Assembly: GCA_018645325.1 (NCBI GenBank)
Contig: JABGOU010000002.1
Coordinates: forward strand, 1 to 64,000
Direction of reading: 5' to 3'
DNA length: 64,000 nt
Source of the DNA: Desulfobacula sp.
GTDB taxonomy: Bacteria; Desulfobacterota; Desulfobacteria; Desulfobacterales; Desulfobacteraceae
The notes beneath the pieces are model-generated. The model searched no databases. It was not told the DNA's origin and was given only the letters and a program-made list of their open reading frames with translations. Both the position numbers and the translations under genes were made by a program. Of this stretch, positions 9,156 through 17,469 are shown in pieces; the first letter of the stretch is position 1; the number at the start of each line of letters is the position of its first letter.

Positions 9156-10586
9156 CTATTTTTTATAAAATTTTCGTTTGGAAATCCATTTTAAAATACG
9201 GGTGCCAATACGAACCGGCAATGACTCTTTGCCCTGATTATCCATAGGCATTTCACACTCGGGACCATACATTTTTTCCATCATTTTTCCAACCTGATTT
9301 TTAATCAATCCCCTGAAAGGAACATTGGCTATCATGCCATACATGGCGGCATTTCCTTTGGATGCCAAATCAGGATGGCTTTTTACAAACTCAAGAGAAT
9401 CTTTTAAATCCACAAGATATTGATCCGCCACAGCCTCATGGGCAGGAGTGACCATTGCATGCAGGCCTTCGGGCCTTTGCAGGCGATCAATATGCCAGCC
9501 TTTTTCTTCCATGACATCACCAATCGCAAAAATATCAATCTTTGGATTTGTGGAAGCATATGCAAAAACACTCATCTGCGGTTTTCCCATTACCTTTAAA
9601 TCCTGTAGATCATTAATACCCTGGATCAATTTTTGTGTTGTTACCATTACCTTTTGGGCCATATCCTGATAACCCTTTTCCCCCATGGCATTCATTGCTG
9701 CCCATGCCGCAGCAATGGGGCCCCCGGGACGGGTTCCAAGAAGGGCCGGGGAAGCAAAAACACCTCCGGGCCAGTTTTGATGAATAAAAAACTGATGTTT
9801 CAAAAGGGCCATGTTTTTATACAACAGTATAGATGCGCCCTTAGCCCCAAAACCGTATTTATGGACATCCGCTGATATGGATGTTACGCCTTTACATCGA
9901 AAATCAAATTCTGGAATCTGGTACCCGATCTGTTCGGCAAAGGGCAGAAAAAATCCACCAAGACAGGCGTCCACATGAAAAGGAATGTTTCTTTCATCGG
10001 CAATGAGACCAATGTCTTTTATAGGATCAATCAACCCGTGGGGGTATGAGGGCGCTGATGCCGTTATCAGGATAGTATTCTTACTGATTTTTTTTTTCAG
10101 GATATCCAAATCAACCATAAAATCATCCTTTAAAGGAATGCTGACCATTTTAACATTAAAATATTTAGCTGCTTTTTCCCAGGCTACATGGATACTTTCA
10201 GGGGCGATTATTTCAGGTTGAAATTTACCCCACCTTTTTTTTGATCTGGCCTGTTCCCTGTAAGTCATTACAGGCAGCAGGCATGATTCAGTTCCCCCCG
10301 ATGTCATGGTTCCCACAACATTTTCATCCCCGTTTAAAAGGTCTGCCGTCATTTTAACCACCTCATGTTCAAAGCGCTTAAGACTTTTAAATGCCATTGG
10401 ATTGAGGGCGTTTTCACTGAAATAAAGGTTATGGGCCTTTTTTAAGAATGAATCGTGTTCATGGTTTAAATGGTACACCAGGGACCAGGTGCGCCCGTTT
10501 AAAAAATCTGCATCCTTGCTGCGAAAAGATGCCATTTCTTCCAGAATTTCATCATATGCTTTACCGATTAAAGGGATAGTGCTCAT
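9156..10586 (-). CDS. PLP-dependent decarboxylase / sphingosine-1-phosphate-lyase-like enzyme
   Basis: This 476-residue group II decarboxylase-family protein has G-T-M-T-S-G-G-T-E-S (PLP phosphate binding), H-V-D-A-C-L-G-G-F (the aspartate that contacts the pyridine ring), and S-A-D-V-H-K-Y-G-F-G-A-K-G with the Schiff-base lysine. The V-H-K-Y-G form and the overall spacing are closer to sphingosine-1-phosphate lyase and its bacterial relatives than to glutamate decarboxylase. The substrate may be an amino acid or an amino-alcohol phosphate; sequence alone does not decide. GGAGAG precedes the ATG. The DUF819 permease gene lies 33 bp upstream in the same direction, so a transporter-enzyme operon is likely. 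Confidence 0.85.
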   Translation of the reverse strand: MSTIPLIGKAYDEILEEMASFRSKDADFLNGRTWSLVYHLNHEHDSFLKKAHNLYFSENALNPMAFKSLKRFEHEVVKMTADLLNGDENVVGTMTSGGTESCLLPVMTYREQARSKKRWGKFQPEIIAPESIHVAWEKAAKYFNVKMVSIPLKDDFMVDLDILKKKISKNTILITASAPSYPHGLIDPIKDIGLIADERNIPFHVDACLGGFFLPFAEQIGYQIPEFDFRCKGVTSISADVHKYGFGAKGASILLYKNMALLKHQFFIHQNWPGGVFASPALLGTRPGGPIAAAWAAMNAMGEKGYQDMAQKVMVTTQKLIQGINDLQDLKVMGKPQMSVFAYASTNPKIDIFAIGDVMEEKGWHIDRLQRPEGLHAMVTPAHEAVADQYLVDLKDSLEFVKSHPDLASKGNAAMYGMIANVPFRGLIKNQVGKMMEKMYGPECEMPMDNQGKESLPVRIGTRILKWISKRKFYKK

Positions 10587-10619
10587 TTTCTCTCCAGGCC
10601 ATATAAAAAAAGATAAAGA

Positions 10620-11771
10620 TTAACCTATGATAATTTTAAAAATATACGCAAAACTGATTCCAAGGTAATTGCCGATGGCATAGCCGATAATCCCCGTGGT
10701 AAGTCCAGACAAAATAATCTGTTTATTTTTCAGTGCATTGGCAACAACGGGAACAAAAGGTGGAGAACAGATGGCGGATATGGATGTAATAATAAAGGTG
10801 TCTGTATCAATTTTAAAAATTTTACAGAAAATTGCATGGAGAACAACAGTTCCAAAGATGCAGAATGATATATAAGACATCAGTATCCAGTTGATATGAA
10901 TAAGATCCTTTATATTGGCCATTGATCCCACCACAAGACAGAAAATGAGAATAAAATACATGCCCAGCTGGTAGGTTTTCTCAATTTGTCTGACCTTTGT
11001 AATAAAGGAAGCACCAATGCCTAATGAAGTGATCAATAAAATTGTGATGGCCGTTGAATATGCTTTGGGAAAAAGTCCGGATGCGCCAAGGGCTGTCCCA
11101 AGGATAAGAAAAGATAAAATCAGGGCAATGCCAAGCCTTTTGAAAACTTGCGCATTCAACATGTTCCTGTATGAATGAATATCCTCGGTTTCGCCATCTT
11201 CATTGACCGATATACAATCTTTCAATTTTTCAAATCGGGGTAAAAATCGATTCAAAAGCTTTTGCGCTATGGTAATGCAGAAAATAATATAGACCAGACT
11301 GATCAATGTATCATAGGTGTGCATGATGATATAGGTTGTCGGGTCTACATCAAGGGCTGTTTTTATGGCAGCCATATTTGGGGTTCCACCCGTATACACG
11401 CTGATGGCAAGTCCGGCCATCTTCCAGCTTTCTTCCACGTGATCTGCAATAATCACGCTTCCGAGTCCTGCAACGGCAACGATGATAATGGTTGCTCCTG
11501 TCATGGACAATATGGCCTTGCCTGCTGTTTTCAGCCATGCTCTCACATCCATGGAAAATAAAAGCAATGGAAGGGCAACAGCAACGGATGCACTGCTTAA
11601 GGTATCCTGAAGTGCGGGTACACCATTGGGCAGGTTCAAAGAATTCCCCAGGACAGCCCCAACCACATAGCAGACAAATACGGCACCAATTTTATTCACT
11701 TTTTCAAACCTCAGGCACATCATGATAACAATAACAGGGAAAAAAAGATAAAAGAGCGCCAATAAAACCAT
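10620..11771 (-). CDS. DUF819 family integral membrane protein
   Basis: This 383-residue protein consists of about 10-11 hydrophobic segments, with short loops and one larger hydrophilic loop (about residues 180-205). The motif V-Y-T-G-G-T-P-N-M-A-A-I (about residues 126-137) and a related C-terminal S-P-P-F-V-P-V-V-A-N-A are characteristic of the DUF819 (YjcL-like) permease family, whose substrate is unknown. It precedes the PLP decarboxylase by 33 bp, suggesting transport of that enzyme's substrate or product. No clear ribosome-binding site was seen at the ATG. Confidence 0.85.
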   Translation of the reverse strand: MVLLALFYLFFPVIVIMMCLRFEKVNKIGAVFVCYVVGAVLGNSLNLPNGVPALQDTLSSASVAVALPLLLFSMDVRAWLKTAGKAILSMTGATIIIVAVAGLGSVIIADHVEESWKMAGLAISVYTGGTPNMAAIKTALDVDPTTYIIMHTYDTLISLVYIIFCITIAQKLLNRFLPRFEKLKDCISVNEDGETEDIHSYRNMLNAQVFKRLGIALILSFLILGTALGASGLFPKAYSTAITILLITSLGIGASFITKVRQIEKTYQLGMYFILIFCLVVGSMANIKDLIHINWILMSYISFCIFGTVVLHAIFCKIFKIDTDTFIITSISAICSPPFVPVVANALKNKQIILSGLTTGIIGYAIGNYLGISFAYIFKIIIG

Positions 11772-11899
11772 AAGTATCTGCCTCTATTTTAAAATTGAAT
11801 AATATTTCTTTTTGCTAGTCGTAAAATCTCATTGTAACACCAACAACATCTGTAATAAAAACAATGCAGACATTTGTCAATATGATAAAAAGAATACCT

Positions 11900-12194
11900 C
11901 AGGGCAATCGCATGTAAACAATATTTTGCTCTGTTATCCGCTACAATGATTGTAATTGTCGTCACAGCAACTAGTTCAGGTCAGGTTATCTTGGATGAGC
12001 ATTTTGGGTCTTGTTGCTACAGGCTCTGTCGGGTGTAACGTTAAGTGGCGGGAACTGTCTGAGTGAAACGAGTTTTTCCGCCACAAGTGTAGCCCGACAT
12101 AAAGCATGTCAACATGTCCCATCCAGCGAAGGAAAGGTAAACTGACCTGAACGGGTATGGAGTAATCATAAAAAAGTTACCTGCGATTGCCCTG
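11900..12194. mobile_element. M1 repeat, full-length copy (MITE-like, CAGGG ends)
   Basis: A 295-bp non-coding element with imperfect terminal inverted repeats: left end CAGGGCAATCGCATGTAA (11900-11917), right end reading CAGGGCAATCGCAGGTAA on the other strand (12177-12194), 17/18 identical. The 10 bases flanking each side (11890-11899 and 12195-12204) agree at 8 of 10 positions, consistent with an aged target duplication. An inner hairpin pairs GTCGGG/TGGCGG around 12028-12051 with CCGCCA/CCCGAC around 12078-12098. Ends beginning CAGGG with 8-10 bp duplications are typical of the ISAs1 family, so it may be an ISAs1-derived miniature element. No transposase is encoded. It fills most of the gap between the permease and the stress-protein gene. 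Confidence 0.75.
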
Positions 12195-12264
12195 AAGAAT
12201 AACCCGGTATGATTAAACATCCATTATTGAGACAGCCTATATGGTTATTGAATCTTTATCCTTC

Positions 12265-12687
12265 CTATTTTGTAATAAAAACAGGACAGTCTGCTTTGTT
12301 TAGCACCTGGTGGGCAACGCTGCCGAGAAGCAATCCTGTAAAATCAGTAACCCCTCTTGATCCCATTACAATCAAGTCTATTTTCTCGATTCTTGCCACT
12401 TCCGGTATTTTGTTTCCAGGAGTCCCTTCAAGAATACGAATATCAAATTTAACATCTGCTTTTTCAAGAATTTTTATAAATGGTTCAACAAGCTCTTCAC
12501 TTGTTTTGCTGATTTCATTAATTGCCTGCTGAAAATAGGGCTCTGACAGGACAATAGGGAATCTTGCATGGCAATGCATCAAGATGATTTTAGCATCTAA
12601 AAGTTTTGCAAGATCAATGGCATACCGTGTTGAATGGATTGAATGCTCTGACCCGTCAACAGGGTTTAATATTTGTTTAATATTCAT
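12265..12687 (-). CDS. Universal stress protein (UspA family)
   Basis: This 140-residue protein is a single Usp domain: N-terminal I-L-N-P-V-D-G-S-E-H-S and the ATP-binding C-terminal G-S-R-G-V-T-x7-L-G-S-V-A-H-Q-V-L that fits the G-x2-G-x9-G-S/T consensus. Such proteins bind ATP and respond to starvation, redox or envelope stress. The start is the ATG at 12687, 6 bases after AAGGAGG; a longer frame from 12735 lacks a site. It appears monocistronic and is divergent from metY. Confidence 0.93.
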   Translation of the reverse strand: MNIKQILNPVDGSEHSIHSTRYAIDLAKLLDAKIILMHCHARFPIVLSEPYFQQAINEISKTSEELVEPFIKILEKADVKFDIRILEGTPGNKIPEVARIEKIDLIVMGSRGVTDFTGLLLGSVAHQVLNKADCPVFITK

Positions 12688-12980
12688 TACTTCCTCCTTT
12701 TCAGCCTGTTTTAAGGCTGACATCTTATCCTGCAATTTATAAAAACCTCTCTATAATATACTGCGGGGGTCAGGGGCTGCATTACCGGTTCAACATGATA
12801 TCTAAACTAAGGTTTCTGAGTCTTTAATAGAGAAAAAAGAAGAGAATAATTCAGACCATTATTGTCATGAAATCTGTTAGAGAAACAAAATCATTTATAG
12901 ATTCAATAACATATGAATTTAGTATACTATTTTTCCAATAGAATGTCACATAATTTATTGAAGCGAACACAAAGTAAATA

Positions 12981-13008
12981 TTGACAAACACATACCACAA
13001 TGTAATAT
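12981..13008 (+). promoter_or_regulatory. Sigma-70 promoter of the met-nadA cluster
   Basis: TTGACA (12981-12986) and TAATAT (13003-13008) are separated by 16 bp and lie 44 bp upstream of the metY start; GGGGAG precedes the ATG. The rest of the 364-bp gap from 12688 contains AT-rich DNA and an incomplete GC-rich patch near 12765, and no gene that I can support. No SAM or methionine riboswitch was recognised in the short leader. Confidence 0.7.
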
Positions 13009-13051
13009 TTAAAGTTTCTTAAAACTAATAGATGCATTAAAGGGGAGCCGC

Positions 13052-14305
13052 ATGAACAAAAAAATTGATTATCATTTTGAAACAAGAGCAATTCATGAAG
13101 GATTAAAAGATACTCCATGGAAAGGCGCAACTCTCCCGCCTATTTTTCAAAATGCTGCCCATTACCATGAAAGCGCGGAAAGCCTGAGTAAAACATTTGC
13201 AGGTCAAACCCAGGAACATATTTATATGAGGCTGAGTAATCCCACAAGCAGGTTTCTTGAACAAAAGCTGGCTTCCTTGGAATCAGGAGCAGGAGCTGTT
13301 GTAACAGGTTCCGGCATGGCTGCCATTAACAATGCCTGCATGACCCTGCTTCGTTCTGGAGATGAATTTGTAGCCAGTAAAGCATTATTCATGTCGTCCT
13401 ATGCTCTTTTTACAGCTGTCTTTAAAAAATACGGGATTAATGTAAAGCTTGTTGACCCCTTACGTCTTGAAGATATTGAGCAGGCCATCAATGAAAAGAC
13501 ACGATTTGTGTATATGGAAACCATTACAAATCCAGGCATGGAAATTGCCGATATCAAAAGCATTTCCCAGATTGCCCACTCAAACGGCATCCCGCTTCTT
13601 ATTGATAATACACTGGCTTCTCCCTGGCTTTGCAGGCCCATTGAACTTGGGGCGGATATTGTATTGCATTCAACCACTAAATATCTGTCAGGACACGGCG
13701 GAGCCCTGGGGGGTGTGGTAGTGGATGCCGGAAACTTTAACTGGGCCAATGAAAAATTTTCTGATTTTGCTCCTTTTGTTGAGCAAAAGGGAAATCTTGC
13801 GTTTCTCCACAGACTGTTCAAAGAGCATCATATCAATTTTGGAACAACCCCAGCTCCCTTGCATTCCTATCTTACCGCAATAGGACTAAACACTTTGGGC
13901 CTGCGAATGGAACGCCATATGGAAAATGCCATAAAGGTTGCTGCCTTTCTAAAAGAACAACCAAAAGTTGAATGGGTAAATTTTCCAGGGTTTAAAGATC
14001 ATAATTGCCATGAAATTGCCAAAATCCAGTTTAACAACAAAGGATTTGGTGCAATGCTTACCTTTGGCCTAAAGGATCAGGATGCCTGCTTCAGGCTCAT
14101 AGATAATCTTGAAATGATTTTAAACATAGCCAATCTCGGGGACTGTAAAACCCTGATTATCCACCCCTACTCTTCCCAGTACGTATCCTTTCCTGAAGAT
14201 CTTAAAAATCAGCTTGCCGATCCCCAGCTGTTAAGATTTTCCCTTGGAGTCGAACATGTTGAAGATATCTGCAATGATCTTGCACAGGCATTGGATTCTG
14301 TTTAG
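13052..14305 (+). CDS. metY: O-acetylhomoserine sulfhydrylase (Cys/Met metabolism PLP enzyme)
   Basis: This 417-residue fold-type I enzyme of the cystathionine gamma-synthase family has the PLP lysine in S-T-T-K-Y-L-S-G-H-G-G, the Y-M-R-L-S-N-P-T motif, and G-S-G-M-A-A-I. With metX directly downstream, the likely reaction is O-acetylhomoserine plus sulfide to homocysteine and acetate, the direct sulfhydrylation route suited to a sulfide-producing anaerobe. Reassigning it to cystathionine gamma-synthase or methionine gamma-lyase cannot be excluded from motifs alone. It is first in a four-gene run with a good promoter. Confidence 0.88.
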   Translation: MNKKIDYHFETRAIHEGLKDTPWKGATLPPIFQNAAHYHESAESLSKTFAGQTQEHIYMRLSNPTSRFLEQKLASLESGAGAVVTGSGMAAINNACMTLLRSGDEFVASKALFMSSYALFTAVFKKYGINVKLVDPLRLEDIEQAINEKTRFVYMETITNPGMEIADIKSISQIAHSNGIPLLIDNTLASPWLCRPIELGADIVLHSTTKYLSGHGGALGGVVVDAGNFNWANEKFSDFAPFVEQKGNLAFLHRLFKEHHINFGTTPAPLHSYLTAIGLNTLGLRMERHMENAIKVAAFLKEQPKVEWVNFPGFKDHNCHEIAKIQFNNKGFGAMLTFGLKDQDACFRLIDNLEMILNIANLGDCKTLIIHPYSSQYVSFPEDLKNQLADPQLLRFSLGVEHVEDICNDLAQALDSV

Positions 14306-14320
14306 GAAAAGGTTGAGCTG

Positions 14321-15487
14321 ATGAGCGAATATATTGAACAAAACCAGACCGGGGGCAGCGTCGGCATTGTTGCAAAACAATTTTTTACCTTTGCTGAGCC
14401 TCCTGACCTGCTGAATCTTGAAAGCAAGTCCAGTATCGGCCCTGTAATCATTGCCTATGAAACCTGCGGTACCTTGAATCCGGAAAAGAGCAATGTTATT
14501 CTCGTACTCCATGCACTTTCCGGAGATTCACACGTGGCTGGGTATTATGATCCAAAGGATACCAAGCCGGGCTGGTGGGATATCATGGTGGGTCCGGGAA
14601 AAGGGATAGATACGGACAAGTACTTTGTGATCTGCTCCAATATTATCGGCTCCTGCGCCGGATCAACGGGTCCTTCATCCATAAACCCTGAAACTGACAA
14701 AGAATATGGAACCCTTTTTCCGCATATAACCGTTGGCGATATGGTTGAAACCCAAAAGGCCTTGATAGATCATTTGAAAATTAAATCCATTTTATCATTG
14801 ATCGGCGGATCAGTCGGAGGCATGCAGGTGCTTGAATGGTGTGTTCGATATCCGGATATGGTTAAATCCGCCATTCCCCTTGCAACAACTACAAAACATT
14901 CGGCTTTGGCCATTGCGTTTAATGAAGTTGCAAGACAGGCTATTATGGCTGATCCCAATTGGAATCAGGGACATTATTATTCGGGTAAGAAGCCTGATAT
15001 GGGTCTTGCCATTGCCAGGATGATAGGACATATCACATATCTTTCCGATGAGTCCATGCGACTGAAATTTGGACGCAAACTTCAAAACAGATCTGCCTTA
15101 AGCTTTGAATTTGGTGCAGAGTTCCAGGTGGAAAGCTATCTTCAGCACCAGGGCAACAAATTTATTGAGCGTTTTGATGCCAATTCTTTTTTGTATATCA
15201 CCAAAGCTGCAGATTATTTTGACCTGGCAGGACAATATGGTTCAGGCTCTCTTGTAAATGCCTTTTCAAAATGCAAATCAAAATTTCTCGTTGTATCTTA
15301 TACTTCTGACTGGCTCTATCCTACATATCAGTCAAAAGAAATGGTCAAAGCCATGAAAAAAAGCAACATGGATGTCAGCTTTTGTGAAATTGATGCCCAA
15401 TGGGGACACGATGCCTTTTTACTCCCCAATGACAGACTTGATAATCTGATTAGAGGATTTTTAAGGAGTGCTTCCAATGAAACCTGA
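14321..15487 (+). CDS. metX: Homoserine O-acetyltransferase
   Basis: This 388-residue alpha/beta-hydrolase-fold enzyme acetylates homoserine with acetyl-CoA, the committing step of methionine synthesis. The nucleophile elbow is G-G-S-V-G-G-M-Q-V-L-E-W, preceded by L-H-A-L-S-G-D-S-H and followed by the C-terminal catalytic histidine in Q-W-G-H-D-A-F-L. Length and the I-G-S-C-x-G-S-T-G-P-S segment match MetX. The start at 14321 is 15 bp beyond the metY stop. Its end overlaps metW. Confidence 0.93.
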   Translation: MSEYIEQNQTGGSVGIVAKQFFTFAEPPDLLNLESKSSIGPVIIAYETCGTLNPEKSNVILVLHALSGDSHVAGYYDPKDTKPGWWDIMVGPGKGIDTDKYFVICSNIIGSCAGSTGPSSINPETDKEYGTLFPHITVGDMVETQKALIDHLKIKSILSLIGGSVGGMQVLEWCVRYPDMVKSAIPLATTTKHSALAIAFNEVARQAIMADPNWNQGHYYSGKKPDMGLAIARMIGHITYLSDESMRLKFGRKLQNRSALSFEFGAEFQVESYLQHQGNKFIERFDANSFLYITKAADYFDLAGQYGSGSLVNAFSKCKSKFLVVSYTSDWLYPTYQSKEMVKAMKKSNMDVSFCEIDAQWGHDAFLLPNDRLDNLIRGFLRSASNET

Positions 15488-16091
15488 GAAACTTAGATAT
15501 GACCTGAAAATCATTGCTTCATGGATTGAGCCTGAATCAAAAGTACTGGGCCTGGGTTGTGGTGAAGGAGATCTTCTTTACTGGCTTAAAAAAGAAAAAA
15601 ATGTCCAGGAAAGGGGCATAGAAATTGAAGAATCAAAGGTAGTAAAATGTATTGAAAAGGGAATCTCGGTTTTACAGGGGGATATTAATGAAGAAATGGA
15701 AGATTACCCTGACAATGCCTTTGACTATGCCATATGTTCCCAGACTCTTCAGCAGGTCTATGAACCGTCTAACCTGATCCATTCCATGATGCGGATTGCA
15801 AAAATGGGTGTAGTCAGTTTTCCCAACTTTGGTCATATAAATGTCCGCATGCATTTGGCATTTACCGGCCGTGCCCCTGTGACCAGGCAGCTTCCATATT
15901 CATGGCATGATACACCTAATATAAGGGTGTTAAGCTTGAACGATTTTCAAAAATTTTCTAACCAAGTCGGATTCAAAATTCTGAAAAAGGCTGCTATTAA
16001 CACAACAAGAACTCAACACCATGGCAAAATGGTAACTTTTTTGCCCAACCTGTTTGCCACCTATGGCATATTTTTAATTGGTAAGGAATAA
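15477..16091 (+). CDS. metW: Methionine biosynthesis protein MetW
   Basis: This 204-residue SAM-methyltransferase-like protein begins its fold with K-V-L-G-L-G-C-G-E-G-D-L-L, the MetW form of motif I, and contains F-D-Y-A-I-C-S-Q-T-L-Q-Q-V and the F-P-N-F-G-H segment typical of MetW. MetW is encoded with MetX in many proteobacteria and supports homoserine acetylation. The ATG at 15477 follows AAGGAG by 8 bases and overlaps the metX 3' end by 11 bp. Confidence 0.92.
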   Translation: MKPEKLRYDLKIIASWIEPESKVLGLGCGEGDLLYWLKKEKNVQERGIEIEESKVVKCIEKGISVLQGDINEEMEDYPDNAFDYAICSQTLQQVYEPSNLIHSMMRIAKMGVVSFPNFGHINVRMHLAFTGRAPVTRQLPYSWHDTPNIRVLSLNDFQKFSNQVGFKILKKAAINTTRTQHHGKMVTFLPNLFATYGIFLIGKE

Positions 16092-16093
16092 AC

Positions 16094-17140
16094 ATGACAG
16101 ACATAGAAGCTAACAAAGACATGATTGATAAAATTATCAACATCAAACAAAAACTTGGAAATCAGCTTGTCATCTTAACCCATCATTATCAAAGAAAAGA
16201 AATCGTTGATTTAGGAGACCACAGGGGAGACTCTTTCGGCCTTTCCCAAAGAGCTGCCCAGGATGAGAATGCGAAATATATTGTTTTTTGCGGAGTTCAT
16301 TTTATGGCGGAAAGTGCAGCTATTCTTGCTAAAGATCACCAGACAGTGCAAATTCCTGATATGGATGCAGGTTGCTGGATGGCGGACATGGCGGATTCCT
16401 ACCTGGTTGAAAAAGCCTGGAATGAAGTAACAGCCATTGTTGGAAAAAATAGTGTAACACCTTTGGTTTACATGAACTCTGATGCCTTTATCAAGGCTCA
16501 TTGCGGAAAAAACAATGGCGCTGTCTGCACCTCGTCCAACGCACCCAAAGCCTTTGAGTGGGCATTTAAGCAAAGAGAAAAAATCTTTTTTTTCCCAGAT
16601 GAACATCTGGGCAGAAATACAGGGAACAATCTGGGCATCCCTTCAAATGAAATGATTGTGTGGGACCCTGAAAAACCATTGGGTGGAAATACGGAACAGG
16701 ATATTAAAAAAGCAAAAGTTTTTTTATGGAAAGGATATTGCCTGGTTCATACCCGGTTTACAACCCATGAGATTGATAACATGAGAAAAAACTTCCCCGA
16801 TGCAAAAATTGTTGTACACCCGGAATGCACCCAGGAGGTTGTCAGAGCTTCAGATGCAGTGGGTTCCACAAGTTTTATCGTTAACTATGTGGACGAGGCT
16901 CCAAAGGGCTCAACCATTATCATTGGAACGGAGATCAATCTGATCAAGAGGCTTGTCACGGAATATCCAGACAAAAAAATACTCCCATTAAAAGACTCAC
17001 TGTGTCCCAATATGTATAAAATCAATTTAAATAATCTTTTAAGCTGCCTTGAAAACATTGGAAAAGAAAATATTGTTACCATTGATGAAGCTATAAAAAA
17101 GGATGCTTTTACTGCCCTTGAAAATATGTTGAATTTATAA
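16094..17140 (+). CDS. nadA: Quinolinate synthase
   Basis: This 348-residue [4Fe-4S] enzyme condenses iminoaspartate with dihydroxyacetone phosphate to quinolinate in NAD synthesis. The cluster cysteines are visible in F-C-G-V-H-F-M-A-E-S, G-A-V-C-T-S-S-N-A and H-P-E-C-T-Q-E-V. The three-domain NadA pattern (H-H-Y-Q, P-D-M-D-A-G-C, P-D-E-H-L-G-R-N-T) is intact. It follows metW by 2 bp, an odd operon partner that may simply share the promoter. nadB and nadC are not in the window. Confidence 0.95.
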   Translation: MTDIEANKDMIDKIINIKQKLGNQLVILTHHYQRKEIVDLGDHRGDSFGLSQRAAQDENAKYIVFCGVHFMAESAAILAKDHQTVQIPDMDAGCWMADMADSYLVEKAWNEVTAIVGKNSVTPLVYMNSDAFIKAHCGKNNGAVCTSSNAPKAFEWAFKQREKIFFFPDEHLGRNTGNNLGIPSNEMIVWDPEKPLGGNTEQDIKKAKVFLWKGYCLVHTRFTTHEIDNMRKNFPDAKIVVHPECTQEVVRASDAVGSTSFIVNYVDEAPKGSTIIIGTEINLIKRLVTEYPDKKILPLKDSLCPNMYKINLNNLLSCLENIGKENIVTIDEAIKKDAFTALENMLNL

Positions 17141-17172
17141 AGGCACCTTGAAAGATAAACCCGCAAGCAGGC

Positions 17173-17250
17173 CTATTTGGCCTTTGATGCAACGCAGTAG
17201 ATAGGCCAAAAGACAAGCAATTTCGTTTACTTTATAAAATTTGCGGTCCT
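17173..17250. repeat. 78-bp dispersed repeat R3, copy 1
   Basis: This segment matches the reverse complement of 47499-47576 at 76 of 78 positions (differences at two bases only). It contains short inner inverted matches (GGCCTTT region near 17179 and AGGCC near 17213) but no long hairpin. It is not inside a gene and lies between nadA and the TetR promoter. Confidence 0.8.
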
Positions 17251-17279
17251 TAATTCCAGAGCAAAATTTAAGAATTCTA

Positions 17280-17308
17280 TTGACAAATAAAATCCCAGCT
17301 AATATATA
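17280..17308 (+). promoter_or_regulatory. Sigma-70 promoter of the TetR gene
   Basis: TTGACA (17280-17285) and TATATA (17303-17308) are spaced by 17 bp. The putative operator palindrome starts 3 bp downstream. About 160 bp of leader follow before the GTG start, most of it occupied by a truncated M2 repeat. Confidence 0.6.
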
Positions 17309-17310
17309 AA

Positions 17311-17332
17311 ATCTACCGTACGATAGGTAGAT
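17311..17332. promoter_or_regulatory. Probable TetR operator palindrome
   Basis: Arms ATCTACC (17311-17317) and GGTAGAT (17326-17332) flank an 8-bp spacer. The site begins immediately after the -10 box, an ideal place for repression by the downstream TetR protein. A looser CAGGTA/TACCTG pair lies near 18091-18108 before the enoyl-CoA hydratase gene and could be a second, related site; that is weaker. Confidence 0.55.
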
Positions 17333-17367
17333 ATATTTCAATTTAAACTTTTAATATATCAATAATT

Positions 17368-17457
17368 GTAATTGTTCAGCCCGTAAAAAAAGTTATCCCT
17401 AAAGCCCTGTCTGATGGATATTTGCAGGAGGTTAAGCATTTAGCACCGAAACAAATA
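17368..17457 (+). mobile_element. M2 repeat, truncated copy
   Basis: Matches the left 90 bases of the complete M2 element at 52761-52895, including the GTAATTGTTCAGC end and the left arm of the inner inverted repeat (GCCCTGTCTGATGG onward), with a few substitutions. The match stops at ACAAATA; the right arm and the right end are missing. The element forms the leader of the TetR gene. Confidence 0.75.
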
Positions 17458-17469
17458 AGGAACTTATCT

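Noticed and set aside
11780-12260. Noncoding RNA gene in the gap before the stress protein
   Set aside because: The structured part is the inner hairpin of M1, shared with other M1 copies, so it is explained as a repeat.
17422-17469. N-terminal extension of the TetR protein from a TTG start
   Set aside because: These codons are part of the M2 repeat; the GTG at 17470 has an AAGGA site and the normal family length.
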